Shown: positions 1 to 10,819 of the stretch, piece by piece
How positions within the stretch are numbered: the first letter of the stretch is position 1
Layout of the letters: each line of letters begins with the position of its first letter
Assembly: GCA_028023455.1 (NCBI GenBank)
Contig: JAQFVV010000181.1
Location: 1,618,001-1,682,000 of the forward strand
Source of the DNA: Epiperipatus broadwayi
Lineage: Eukaryota > Onychophora > Udeonychophora > Euonychophora > Peripatidae
DNA: 64,000 bases
Direction of reading: 5' to 3'
Notes under the pieces: model-generated
The model's database searches: none
Told to the model about the DNA's origin: nothing
Seen by the model: the letters and a program-made list of their open reading frames with translations, nothing else
Translations under genes and position numbers: made by a program

Positions 1-39
1 TTTTATTTCTTTTTATTTGATGTTTATTGTATTATTTAT

Positions 40-130
40 AAAATTATTTATTTTATTTGTCGTTATATCATAGCTCTGAGGAAGACTGCAGGACAGTCAA
101 AACATCAGATTGTATATCTATATATACATT
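40..130 (+). mobile_element. 3' tail of a PLE-like element, degenerate hammerhead-like motif
   Basis: Positions 73-108 read CTGAGGA, then a possible stem (GACTG, loop CAGGA, CAGTC), then AAAAC. This follows the order of a hammerhead core (CUGANGA, stem II, GAAA) except that the G of GAAA is A. The same kind of motif lies in 3' regions of Penelope-like elements. No coding part is visible because the window starts here. Tentative. Confidence 0.35.
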
Positions 131-460
131 TTTTTTTTTGCTAAAAAGTGTTTGAAATAAGGTAGATAAATTATATTTATTATATAAATGCATATATCAT
201 GGAAACAAAAAATCAGCTATGTTTAGTTTCAACTCCCTCTCACATACATTGCATATAAAAATTTATGGTTGTTGATATGCTTTGATTACAATAGAATACA
301 TATTGTTTATTAAACTGCAAATATAGTTTTCAACAAGCATATATATATAATGTAGATGTTTTTATGTATATATATAAAAATTAAGATTCCATTATAAACA
401 AAATTTTAAAAAAATAATAATGGTGTTATTGATAATAAATTTAGGGAGCACATTTAAATA

Positions 461-1511
461 CACCTGGGTCTTGTTTTATGCGGATTATTTTAATGCAATT
501 TTGAAGTTATGCGATTCATGTTTCTTCTTAATATTTTTCATATTTCACTATATTTATTAGATATCAAGAAATTTAAATTATTAATAACTTATTTTGACTT
601 GAAATACTTTTTTTTTTAAAAAAAAATGTAACGTTAAATTAGCAGCTAAGTGAATATGGCCTGAAGCTGTATTTAGAATAAATAACCTACTTATACTAAT
701 GAGTAAATAATAATAATAGATTTATACTTACATATAAAAATATCGCAATAAATATTAAAAAAATTTAAACTTTTAAAACATATTTTGTTAGGTATAACAA
801 AAATAAATAATATAGGTTTTTAAAATAAATAACGAAGATTTTATTGATTTTATAAACTGAAAATAATATTTCTAATGATAATGTAGTTTTTTGTTTCACA
901 TGCGATCTCATTTTTTTAATATAGAAACAAAATGTGAACATTTAAAATTTATTTCAGTAGTAAAAATCAGTTGTCAACAGAAAACCATTAACACAGCACA
1001 AGACTGAAATTGGCACTAGTTGTGTAAATGGGATGGGGCAGAATATGAGAAAACTTAGAGTGGGGAATGGAAAATAAAGTGGCTAACAAGTTTCTCTGGA
1101 CATAATTGCTGAGAGATTCTCGACTTCGTTCAAGGAGAACCTACATCACATCACATCGACGAATCTGATTTCTTACTAGTTTACAAATGAATCGCATATC
1201 GGCAAAAAACAATACATATGAAAAAATGTCAAATTAAATACTGTAGTTAATAAAAAAAAGTAAAAAAAGATTGCCTTGTACCAATTTTTTTCAAATATTT
1301 GATATTTTTTACTAGTCATACTTTATTTCCTTATTTTCAAAATGAGAATTTTAAAGTAATTTTTCTTTGTTGCTTTGCTTTTATGCGAATTCTGAAAATT
1401 ACAGACCCATTCTCCCATTTTTCAAGGTTAATTAAGTCTATTTTTGCATAATTTTTTTTTAATGCGGGTTTTCTGTGGAAGCTATCTACCACATAAAACG
1501 AGACCCAGGTG
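461..1511. mobile_element. Non-autonomous pogo/Tigger-like DNA transposon, copy 1
   Basis: The element is bounded by imperfect terminal inverted repeats of about 24 bp, starting CACCTGGGTCTTGTTTTATG on the left and with the reverse complement CACCTGGGTCTCGTTTTATG on the right. A TA dinucleotide flanks each end (459-460, 1512-1513), as expected for Tc1/mariner-superfamily insertion. The terminal sequence resembles that of Tigger elements, which is a family-level judgement. There is no transposase reading frame. The right half is homologous, inverted, to the left part of the copy at 9338-10805. Confidence 0.7.
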
Positions 1512-1513
1512 TA

Positions 1514-3515
1514 TATATTTACTGTATGTGTGTTAACTCATTCACACTCATTCAAAAAACAAAGCTAATTAATGGAATTTACTATATCATCTTTATTTTT
1601 TAAAATAAAATAAATAGTAAAGTGTCAAAATTTCATCACAGTTAAACATATTCTGGGATGATATTCTTTTTTTTCAATAACTTTTTTTTTTCATTATGGA
1701 AATGTAATAGCAATCTTATTATCAAAAGACTATGGTCTTTCTAACTGCTTTGATATTTTTACAAGTCTATATCAACTTCAGAATCTATATAGTCAATCTT
1801 ATTTCCCATTATCCATTTCAGATTTTCTGCTCAATACAATAATGTTTTACAGTTATTTTCTGCAACTATTGTATTGATAACTTTCATTTTGCTTAAGAAA
1901 AGATACTTTATGAATTTTCTTAAATTTTGTAAAATGTTTAGTTTATACTTACTAACCATTTCATTACATGAAATACTGTACATCAAAACAAAGAATAATA
2001 TGTACGTACTTTCAACATAACCCAAAAAAAATGTTATCAATAAATGTGATCAAGTATCACACTGGAAAAATGATTGCTATGATATTGTAAAATTTATTAA
2101 TTTATTTTATTTTTTGTTTATTTTCATTTTTTTCTTTTTTACTGATTTATAATTTTTTTTGAGTAGCATATATCTAAAATGGTATATACTGATACACTGC
2201 ATATTATAGTTTCATTTTATATATTTAGTTTGCAATATTAACTTTAGCATCATAATTTACATGTATTTAAAACATCTATACTACCATACATTTATGAAAC
2301 GTGAATAAAGACATTTGATGAAGACAGATGACATTTGTCTTTTTCAAATGTCTTTACTCATGTGTTTCAAAAAGGTGTAGTGGAGTGGATATTTTATGTA
2401 TAACTAACAAAATATAATACATATATAAAAAAGAGAAGTCAAGTTAGGTTGATTAGTCCATGTATTTAAATTTAATTAAAAAGCTTAATTTTTAATTGGT
2501 TTAAAATTCCTGTCTGGGATAGGAGAGATGTGATAATCTAGCCTAATAAATAATTAATAATAATCATTAATGTATTTGAGCGGAAGGTATCAAAGTTGTC
2601 ATTATAGAACGTTCAACATTTATTAAACAAATTTAACATCATAATTCCAAAATAATATTTTTTTTATGTAGATATAATACAGATTCCATCCAATGTTGAC
2701 ACTGTAAAAATGATTTTTTTGTTGTTGTTGTTGTTCAAATGTTATTTATTCGAATCCCTTTTAAGCAAAAAAAGTTTAAATAATTATACATTATAGAAAA
2801 ATTCTATCTTTGAATGAGCTTAGGTAAGTTTTTTTTCTTTAAGTTGCAATTTTTGTTTTAATCTTATTTACGTATTTCAATATTCACATTTTTTCTTCTT
2901 CTTATAAAAGCCAAAATATGAAAATTATAAATCAAATATTAACTAACTAACTATTAGTAAAAAACACAGTAAAAAAAAAAATTTCTACATAAGACACATT
3001 AATTACAATTTTCTAAGAACCTAATCACTGCTAATTTTTAATTACATTACAAGATGAATACATAAAACAGAAAAGAAAAAAAAAAACAGTCAAACTGCAA
3101 CTATTTTGAAGAAAAATTTATAATACAATATATATTACATATATTTACTTTATAAATACTGTACTTTTAGCAAGCATTAATTTATAATAATATTTCAATA
3201 AATACATACATAATATTTCAATAAATACATACATAATTATTACTCATTCTTTACTAAGTTAAAAATTAATACATTTTTTTTAACTTTAAATTTATTGTAT
3301 GTAGACCAATATAATATTTTATAAAGAAATTTGTGTATGAAATACAACAATAAATACAAATCCATGGGGTATGCCAATCAGTGTGACTTACACAATTGAA
3401 AAGATCTTAAATGCTATTACCAATTTTTTTTATATCTACAATCAAATGTTTGAAAAATAAGCCTGTAGTTAATTGTAATTTCTAGAATTATGTAAATATA
3501 GTAATTTAATAGCAT
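1514..3515. other. AT-rich non-coding region
   Basis: No supported gene. A hairpin at about 2297-2369 has arms around AATAAAGACATTTGA and its complement. A 24-base unit (AATATTTCAATAAATACATA core) is repeated directly at about 3191-3236. The rest is AT-rich sequence with homopolymer runs. Exons downstream of exon 6 could be hidden here, but I found none with matching phase and splice sites. Confidence 0.6.
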
Positions 3516-4657
3516 GTATACCAGCCATTTTTGGATGAAAGTCTCTCCAAGTTTAATCCAGTTTCTCTGATCTCTATGCTTTCGTCTGTATAACACCTCA
3601 GCACACTTCCTTATTTCATTCATTCATCTCACGTGTAGTCTTTTTCTAAGTCTTTTATGATCTTTTGAAACCCAGTTTAAGATTTCACTTATCCATCTAT
3701 TATCATCTCATCTAGAACTATGTTCAGACCAACTCCCCTTGTCTCTTAATTCTTTCAATAATGTCAGCATCACCTATTTTTTCTCCAACCTATGTACTTT
3801 GTTTTCAATACATTCTTATTACTCCTAATAATCATCTCTCATCCTAACATTTATATCTCCATACATCATTGAATAATCTGAAGTCTTTATATTGTTCTTC
3901 TGTAAGTCTCAGAGCCATAAGTAAAAATTGGTAAAACATTTATTATCACATAGGCAAATTTTCTTTTGATATTAAGTTACTCCTACCAACAGCAATCCAT
4001 CCAAGTTTAATTCTATGATTACTTTCATCCATTATATTTCCATCTACATTAATAATCTGACCAATGTTAAAATACTTCTTGCAAAACTGCTGTAAAAAAT
4101 TTTGGAGATATGGAGTCATGATTTTGTACACTCTTTTCAATGTTTATGTTCCCTAATATCATTATTTAATTTAATCATTGCTGTCACATTTTGATATTCT
4201 TCAGAATATGACAATATCCTATGTCTAAATGCTTTAATAAATGAAGAAATGCTTATACACTTAAATGCTTTGTCATAATCTACAAATCCAAAGCATAATG
4301 GCCATTTATATTCACTGGTCCTTTCTATAATTTCTCTCAATACTTGGATATAATCCCCTATACTAAAACCACTTTTAAATCCAGCTTGTTCTTTTGGTTG
4401 GTTAAAACCCAAAGTTCACTGGAGATGAACTGTAATTATCTTGATAAAAATTTTGTATAGATCTGTCAAATCTGTAATTTGCAATATTTTCTTTACCACC
4501 TGTTTTAAATATTAATATTAGTACTGAATTCTTTCAATAATCTAGTACAACTTCATCATTTAGACATTTGGTATATAACTTTGCCAATAATTTTTCTATT
4601 TCTTCACCTGCTTCTTTTAAGATATTGATTATAATCCCATCATTACTGGAGCTTTAT
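3516..4657 (-). pseudogene. RTE-like LINE relic (reverse transcriptase)
   Basis: The minus strand carries pieces of the reverse transcriptase that is better preserved at 10820-12583: FNQPKEQAGFKSGFS, CFGFVDYDKAF, then INVDGNIMDESNHRIKLGW, and the C-terminal block ending RDQRNWIKLGETFI. The part between the palm and the IGQII block, including the expected catalytic DD box, is deleted, and several stops and frameshifts interrupt the frame. It is a dead copy. Its 5' end meets an oppositely oriented scrap of the same element at about 4660. Confidence 0.75.
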
Positions 4658-4659
4658 CC

Positions 4660-4740
4660 TTCTTCAAATAAAATTATGAAGAAGAAAAAAAATCCAGATA
4701 ATGATGAAATTATAATTGAAATCTTAAAATGTGTTAGACA
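4660..4740 (+). pseudogene. RTE-like LINE scrap, inverted against the neighbour
   Basis: The plus strand reads KKKKNPDNDEIIIEILK, the same region as MKKGKVPGNDEI in the copy near 11100. It abuts the minus-strand relic that covers the equivalent region, making a small head-to-head junction. Confidence 0.6.
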
Positions 4741-4924
4741 TTTCTATTTTCTTTTACAGTTTATTGCAAAATAATAATAATAATTTGAAACATTTACTAC
4801 AAAATTTTGAAAGCTCTTTAAGTTCAATGATCTTTTTTTTATATAATTATTATTAACAATTAACATATTGTTTTTTAACGTAAGTGTATTAATCAAGAGT
4901 TTGATGTATATATATGAAAAACCA

Positions 4925-5972
4925 TAAAACAATACAATACTAGATTAAATCTTAAATTTTACCAAAATCCTTACACAACCATGACTTCATCTACTACAAA
5001 TAGACCTTCTCAAGTGAAATCAAACTAAAACAAAATAACATATACACAAACAAACAAACCTTCCCATAATTCATTTCAAACTCCACCTTCCCTTAATATC
5101 AAAAGAAGTCTTCATAAGATTGATAGCCTCAGAATCAAGAAGTTTTATCATCAGTCTCCTTTATTCTTCTTTTTAACTCATTCTTTTCATAAAAAATAAC
5201 CAAAGCATTGTCAAACAATATTTTATGACCTGTACTCAATTCATGAATATATAAAGCTGAGTTAAGATACCTATGTTTAACTCTACTTATATGAACCTTA
5301 ACCCTTTCATTAAGGCTAAAATTACTCTGGCCTACATAAAATTTACCACAACTACATGGAATCTTATAAACAATACCAGGAATAGACCTACTATCAATAG
5401 ACTGTTTTGAACCATTAAGTAATGAATTCAAATCAAAACCTTTCTTCCATACAACCTTCATTTTACCTAACAAATGACTATTCCTATAAACCAAATTATA
5501 TATTGAAGCCTTAAATGGTAAAGACATATAATCATTATCCTTACCAACAAAATCCTTACCATCAAAATCAAGACTATAAACATTATTAAGTACAACTTTT
5601 TTAATAAAATCATGACTATAACCTAATTCTACATATTCAGAAGCAAATTGACTCCTTTGAATATCAGCATTATTATTAAAATTATTAAGCCTTCTATTCC
5701 TACAACAAAAATTCAACAAAGACTTTTTTATGTAAAAAAGGCTGATAACAATCAGGCCTAATCATATTTCTCAAATTCTTAGGTTTTATAAAATGACTAC
5801 AAAACAAAACATCATTAACCTTCTCAACATTTAAATGTAAAAACTTTAATTTTACAAAATCAAAACTACACCACTCAATTGTAAACTTAATACTAAAATC
5901 AAAAACATTCAATCCACATAAAAACTCTTCTAATTTCTCTTTCTGAATAACAAACAAACAATCATCAACATA
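4925..5972 (-). pseudogene. Penelope-like element, 3' half (end of RT plus GIY-YIG)
   Basis: The minus strand begins inside the reverse transcriptase with the catalytic YVDD box (5961-5972), followed by CLFVIQKEKLEEF and about 80 further residues. A GIY-YIG endonuclease domain follows: VYKIPCSCGKFYVGQSNFSL (5299-5360 region), then RVKVHISRVKHR and HELSTGHK. Known: RT plus GIY-YIG defines Penelope-like retroelements. The frame shifts near 5700-5719 and the N-terminal RT is missing. The 3' untranslated part is repeated, inverted, at 6100-6345. Confidence 0.85.
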
Positions 5973-6345
5973 GGTATCTTAACTCAGCTTTATATATTCA
6001 TGAATTGAATACAGGTCATAAAATATTATTTGACAATGCTTTGATTATTTTTTATGAAAAGAATGAATTAAAAAGAAGAATAAAGGAGATTTTGATGAAA
6101 AAACTTCTTGATTCTGAGGCTATCAATCTTATGAAAACTTCTTTTGATATTAAGGGAAGGTGGAGTTTGAAATGAATTATGGGAAGGTTTGTTTGTTTGT
6201 ATATATATGTTATTTTCTTTACTTTGATTTTCACTTGAGAAGGTCTATTTGTAGTAGACGAAACCATGGTTGTGTAAGGATTTTGGTAAAATTTTGGATT
6301 TAATCTAGTGTTGTATTGTTTTATGGTTTTGCATTTTTATTTTTG
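5967..6345 (+). pseudogene. Penelope-like element, 3' end, inverted second copy
   Basis: The plus strand encodes the end of the same GIY-YIG protein (NSALYIHELNTGHKILFDNA through to FDIKGRWSLK and a stop near 6173), then the same 3' untranslated sequence. It retains residues lost from the first copy, where a short deletion occurs near 5145. The two copies meet head to head at 5967-5972, where six bases (AACATA) belong to both. Confidence 0.85.
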
Positions 6346-6521
6346 CTAGTATAGTGTTAGGCAGTTTTGGTTTTATATATATACCTCACACTCATATTTT
6401 ACCTAGCAATGACAGTTTTATTTCAAAATAATTTTCTTTCCAAGATCATTTTTGACTAATTATCTAAGATATTAGTATATCATATAAATAAAAACTACAA
6501 GACATTTTATATAAATATTAC

Positions 6522-6751
6522 CCAATTTTGATGAGACTTCTCATCACTCATGGGATTTCTGTTTTCTTTATCCAAATGAACTTTAAGTGAAGCAATTTTT
6601 TCTTCACAATCATGCTTGCACATATCCAAAGCAAACTGAAGTGTTTGTATTTCTTTCTGTAGTTCCACTTTTTCATTTTGTAAAGTATGAATTTGATCAC
6701 TTAATAAGGTAAATCCAGAAGGATGAGATAAAATTAAATCTTTCATTTTAT
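6522..6751 (-). CDS. Coiled-coil gene, exon 6 (second helix)
   Basis: This 230-base exon has a TTTTTCAG acceptor and a TGG|GTAATA donor. It enters in phase 1, completing a GAT codon with exon 5, carries 76 codons and leaves in phase 0. A short linker (DKMKDLILSHPSGFTLL) is followed by a heptad helix of about 45 residues with two Cys (MCKHDC) and then a polar stretch with NPMSDEK. No stop is reached, so the protein continues below 6522. I could not identify the next exon in the window. Confidence 0.75.
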
Positions 6752-7036
6752 CTGAAAAACATAACAAAATGTCAAAAAAAAAATTATGAATATTTTTCCC
6801 ACCCCTACATTATAAAAAGATATTCATTAATTAATAATATTTGGTATAAATTCTAAAACTCATTAAAATTTAAAATAAAAATTCAAAAATAAACATTCTA
6901 GATTAAAACAGTTTAACAGCAACAATTATTAATATATGAACTATTTTTTATGGCATTAACATTACATCTGCTAATATATATGATAAACAACAACAAGCTA
7001 AAAAAAATTTTTTTAACCTGCCTATAGCTTGCATTT

Positions 7037-7179
7037 TATGATCAGAGATGGAGCTCTACCAATAGCCCACTCAAGCTGTCATAAATGCTGAGAGAGAAAG
7101 AGATAATTTATTTTCGATTCTCTCTCAGCATTTATGACAGCTTGAGTGGGCTATTGGTAGAGCTCCATCTGTGATCATA
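7037..7179. repeat. Fold-back element related to the retrozyme-like repeat
   Basis: A 143-bp near-perfect palindrome with arms of about 67 bp (7037-7103, 7113-7179) and a short AT-rich loop. Each arm resembles part of the repeat unit at 8640-8730: GGAGCTCTACCAATAGC, then a CTCAAGCT segment, then a TAAATGCTGAGAGAGAAAGA segment, in the same order. It lies in the intron between exons 5 and 6. RNA from either strand would form a long hairpin. Confidence 0.8.
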
Positions 7180-7689
7180 TATATATATTCTGTAAGACAA
7201 ATGTGTGTGTTATGTACATACATGTGTTAAATATTGGAAATTCACTTAATGCACTATATAAAAATAAATCTTGAATGTAATTAACAGTTAAAATTCAATA
7301 AAAAAATGATTCATTTATTCAGACATGTATTTCACCTGGTAAATTACTAATTCAATGGTTATTCTAAAGTTTAACATATTCACTTCTTAAAATACTATAG
7401 CAATAGTAACTTCTTATGTACTTATCTCACTGTGATATCTTTAAAGAATGAAAGTTATTTCACAAAATCATAATATACACTTTAGCAAATAGTGTGAAAT
7501 AAAACACTAATTAAAGATAGAAAATATTTTAAGAATCAACAACTTTCCACCACTTTAATGGTAATTCGATTTACAATAAAATATTAGAGATAGTGTGAAT
7601 CTATCTTATATAGTTATTTTGACTTTACAATTTTACTTTTATAAGGTATTTTAATTATTTTGGTAGAAATAATCTAATATTAAAAAGAA

Positions 7690-8125
7690 ATATGCTACAT
7701 GTTTGAAAAAGAAGGTTTTTAATAAATGTGAGTTATCAGTTCTTACCAACCAATCTGAGACTTGGATACTTAATAGAAAAGCAATAAATAGACTTCAGAT
7801 CAAATATGGAGAAATATATGTCAGGAGTATCAAGAAAAGACTGAAAATGAAATACATTGGTGAAAGAACTAACAGGCATTACTGACATCACTGAAAGAAT
7901 TAAGAGATTAAAGTGGAGTTGGGCTAGACATATTGCTAAAAGAAATTATAACAGATGGATAATTGAAATCTTAAACTGGATTTCAAGAAATTGTTAAAGA
8001 CTTAGAAAGAGACCACATGTGAGATTGATGGATGACATAAAGAAATGGAAAAGAGAGCCTAGAGAGCAGAGAAGATGAATTGAACTTGGAGAGGCCATCA
8101 TGCAGTTGATCAATAATCGTTAAAA
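7690..8125 (+). pseudogene. RTE-like LINE, 3' end fragment
   Basis: The frame starts KKKVFNKCELSVLTNQSETW, matching the C-terminal region of the better copy (KRKVFNKCVLLVLTNGSETW at about 12130). It then decays through stops and frameshifts up to the tail, which ends in TGATGATGATG as does the tail at 12570. 5' truncated, as is typical of LINEs. Confidence 0.75.
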
Positions 8126-8223
8126 ATGATGATGATGAAAATATTTTTATAACAAAACAAATACATATTTTTTCTTATAGAATAAATAATGATAAATTTT
8201 TTTTTATGTTAAAAGTTTTTTTT

Positions 8224-8479
8224 TTTACCATGCACTAAAAAGCAAAAAAAAATAATTGTTTCTTCAATCACAGTTAGAGTTTTTAGATTTAACTTGAAAT
8301 AAAAGAATAGGGAGGGATGATCAGAAATTAATTAAGTCAATCCCTTGTTATGAAAATAGGGATTGACTTAATTAATTTCTGGATCTTCCTCATGCTTTTA
8401 TTTCAAATTAAATCTAGAAGCTCCAATTGTGATTTGAAAAACAATTTTTTTTTTTTTTTGCTTTTTAGTGCATGGTAAA
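8224..8479. repeat. Palindromic MITE (about 256 bp)
   Basis: The whole element folds on itself: the left end ACCATGCACTAAAAAGC and its complement at the right end, with matching arms all the way to a centre near 8345 (AATCCCTTGTTATGAAAATAGG). The arms differ by scattered substitutions and length changes in A/T runs. No reading frame. A clear target duplication is not visible because the flanks are A/T runs. Confidence 0.8.
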
Positions 8480-8597
8480 CATAAGTATTTAATATAAAAA
8501 CAATTTAACTCTATTTTCATCTTTTTAGTATTGGTACAATAAATAAAAATTTAAAGCAGTATTGTATTTTAAATCAAATTGATAATTATATATATAT

Positions 8598-9003
8598 AAT
8601 TAATAAAACAAGTCATAAATTTCGTAACTTGCTTTTAAGCTTTCATTTAATGATCACTAGATAGAGTTTACCAATAGCTTTAATCAAGCTTTATTTTATA
8701 AGTGCCGAAAAAGAAAGAATTCAAAATCTCTATCGTTAAGTCGCTATCTCCAGATCAATTGGTTTCGAGCTTATGGCTCACTTCAGTGGAGCGCTGTGAC
8801 TCTAGAAACTAGATCTAAAATACTAACTCAAAAGTCAGCACTTATGAAACACACTTCTATCAATTTGAAAGCCTGAACATTTAAGACACATAAATGTCTT
8901 CAAATCCAGCTTTACAAACCAGATAGCTACATGGGTCTGAATTCAGCTCAGTTTCACCTCTGCAATATAGCATTGCAAAAGCCTTCAAAGGTACATTTAC
9001 AAT
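8598..9003 (-). mobile_element. Retrozyme-like repeat, unit 1
   Basis: About 406 bp, repeated directly at 9004-9320. On the minus strand positions 8799-8741 follow a type I hammerhead order: stem I strand, CTGAAGT, stem II (GAGC, loop CATAA, GCTC), GAAA, stem III, ATC, second stem I strand starting TGGAG. The core differs from CUGANGA at its last base (T for A). Known: retrozymes are short non-autonomous elements, often tandem, with hammerheads. The unit has no reading frame. Confidence 0.65.
8741..8799 (-). ncRNA. Hammerhead-like motif, unit 1
   Basis: Minus-strand order: stem I (CTCCA with TGGAG), CTGAAGT, stem II GAGC-CATAA-GCTC, GAAA, short stem III, ATC. Stem III region ACCAATTGAT is one transition away from a 10-nt palindrome. 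The A9-to-T change and the weaker outer stem I suggest low or no activity; this is inferred from known core requirements. Confidence 0.55.
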
Positions 9004-9320
9004 AATTAATAAAACAAGTCATAAATTTTATAACTTGCTTTTAAGATTGCATTTAATTATCACTAGATGGAGCTTACCAGTAGCTCTAATCAAGTTTTAT
9101 TTTATAAGTGCCGAAAGAGAAAGAATTCAAAATCTCTATCATTAAGTCCCTATCTCCAGACTAATTGGTTTCGAGCTTATGGCTCACCTCAGTGGAGCGC
9201 TGGGACTCTAGAAACTATCAATTTGAAAGATTGAACTTTTTAGACACGTACATGTCTTCAAATCCAGCTTTACAAACCAGATAGCTAAAGGGGTTTGAAT
9301 TCAGCTCAGTTTCACCATAT
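9004..9320 (-). mobile_element. Retrozyme-like repeat, unit 2 (internally deleted)
   Basis: Direct copy of unit 1, shortened by about 60 bp after TCTAGAAACTA and lacking the last ~45 bp. The hammerhead-like part (minus strand, 9205-9147) is 59 nt with stem I of CTCCA/TGGAG plus TCCC/GGGA, CTGAGGT, stem II GAGC/GCTC, GAAA and a GTC cleavage triplet. Its end at about 9281-9316 shares a gggt-tgaattcag-tcag motif with the 5' region of the PLE at 23040-23066. Confidence 0.65.
9147..9205 (-). ncRNA. Hammerhead-like motif, unit 2
   Basis: Same architecture as unit 1 but with a better outer stem I (TCCC with GGGA) and a GTC triplet. Stem III region ACCAATTAGT is one transition from the same 10-nt palindrome. 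The core again has T where CUGANGA ends in A. Confidence 0.6.
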
Positions 9321-9337
9321 AATAATATATATATATA

Positions 9338-10805
9338 CACCTAGGTCTCATTTTATGCGGTAGATAGGTTCCTCAGAAAATGCGCCCAAAAGAAATTGCA
9401 CAAAAATAGACTTAACTTACCTTGAAAAATGGGGGATAGATAGTGTAATTTTCCAAAAATCACATAAAAATAAATCAACAACGTAAAATTACTTTAAAAT
9501 TCACATAAAAAAAAGAAGAAAATAAAATATGACTAATAAAAAATTTCAAATTTGAAAAAAATTGATATAAGACAAACTTTTTTTACTTTTTTTATTAACT
9601 ACAGTATTTAATTTTATTCAAAACAATATATTTTTATGCGTAATTTACATTTTTTTCATACATGTACGGTATTTTAATCATTATCACCATTTGAGACATC
9701 AGAATCGTCACAAGAGAAAATACAATTAGTGCCAACTTCATTTTTTTAAATTAGTCTTATAGTGGATTCGTCCAAACTAAAACATTTTCCAATCGCTGTT
9801 GATCCTTCCCATTTCTCTAAGCGATATAAAATTGAAATTTTTCTTTCCAAAGAAATTCATTTTCTTGAGTGTTTTTTCCTCTCCATTAGGGTAAATTAAA
9901 AGTTTAAAATAAAAATAAGAATTTAGACTTACGATAATAAAAAGACACTGACTCACTACTGTTGGGCAAAATTTAATCAAACCTAACAATTAAAAATTAA
10001 ATTCTTATTTTTGTCTTTAATTTTTTAATTTTCAATTCCGTTTAAAAATCAAATTTCATCGTTTCACATCACATTAATTTCAGATCACGTTACGTAATTT
10101 TTAAATTGTTAATTACAATTAAAAATCAGATTTTAATTGTCAGATTTAATTGTGCCCACCGCTGTTACTCACCTTTTAAAAATAAACTTGCGGACACTAA
10201 ATGATTAATTGATTACGTACTCTTTTTTTAAAAAACAAGAATAGAACGTGATTTAAAATGCAAATACAACAACATACATAGTATAGGCATCTATATATAT
10301 ATGTTTGAACAGATTTACATTATAATCTTGTAAAATTTATTACTTGAGGACACTAAAGGATTAATTGATTGTGTACTTTTTTAAAAAGCAAAAATAGAAT
10401 GTGATTTAAAATGCAAAAACAACAACATGCATAGTATAGGCATGTACAATGTTTGAACAGATTTACATTATAATCTTGTCAAATTTAATGTGTGTATATA
10501 AAATGGGGAAATCCTGATTTTAAACGAATTACGAACTTCTTTATTGTATAAAATCTATTACAGTATTATTATAAAGTGCTGAAAATATTGAAATTATTAG
10601 ATGGAAGTCGAACTCCAATAATGCGCTATTACTTTAAATATGATGTGAGTGCACGAAATTTATAATATTTAAAGTAATAGCGCATTAAGCGGAGCTCGAC
10701 TTCTGATCTAATAATTTTTATCGCATAAAAGAAAACCGCATACAAAGATATTAAGAAGAAACCTGAATCGCATTAAATAAATCCGCATAAAATGAGAACC
10801 GGATG
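9338..10805. mobile_element. Pogo/Tigger-like DNA transposon, copy 2 (no intact transposase)
   Basis: Terminal inverted repeats: CACCTAGGTCTCATTTTATG on the left; the right end reads CATCCGGTTCTCATTTTATG in reverse complement. TA flanks both ends (9336-9337, 10806-10807). Sequence just inside the left end is inverted-homologous to 1200-1500. It holds a direct duplication of about 150 bp (about 10187-10341 and 10342-10489) and a hairpin at 10591-10717. A minus-strand frame near 9680-9880 (KMNFFGKKNFNFISLREMG) might be a transposase remnant; unproven. Confidence 0.7.
10591..10717. repeat. Hairpin inside the Tigger-like element
   Basis: Arms of about 50 bp: the left contains AATGCGCTATTACTTTAAAT and the right its complement, flanked by AATTATTAGAT and its complement. 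It may be a nested MITE or an intrinsic part of the element. Confidence 0.7.
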
Positions 10806-10819
10806 TATATCACTAGATA

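Noticed and set aside
2297-2369. Hairpin considered as a terminator or small RNA
   Set aside because: Eukaryotic context and no promoter or conservation evidence; recorded only as a hairpin.
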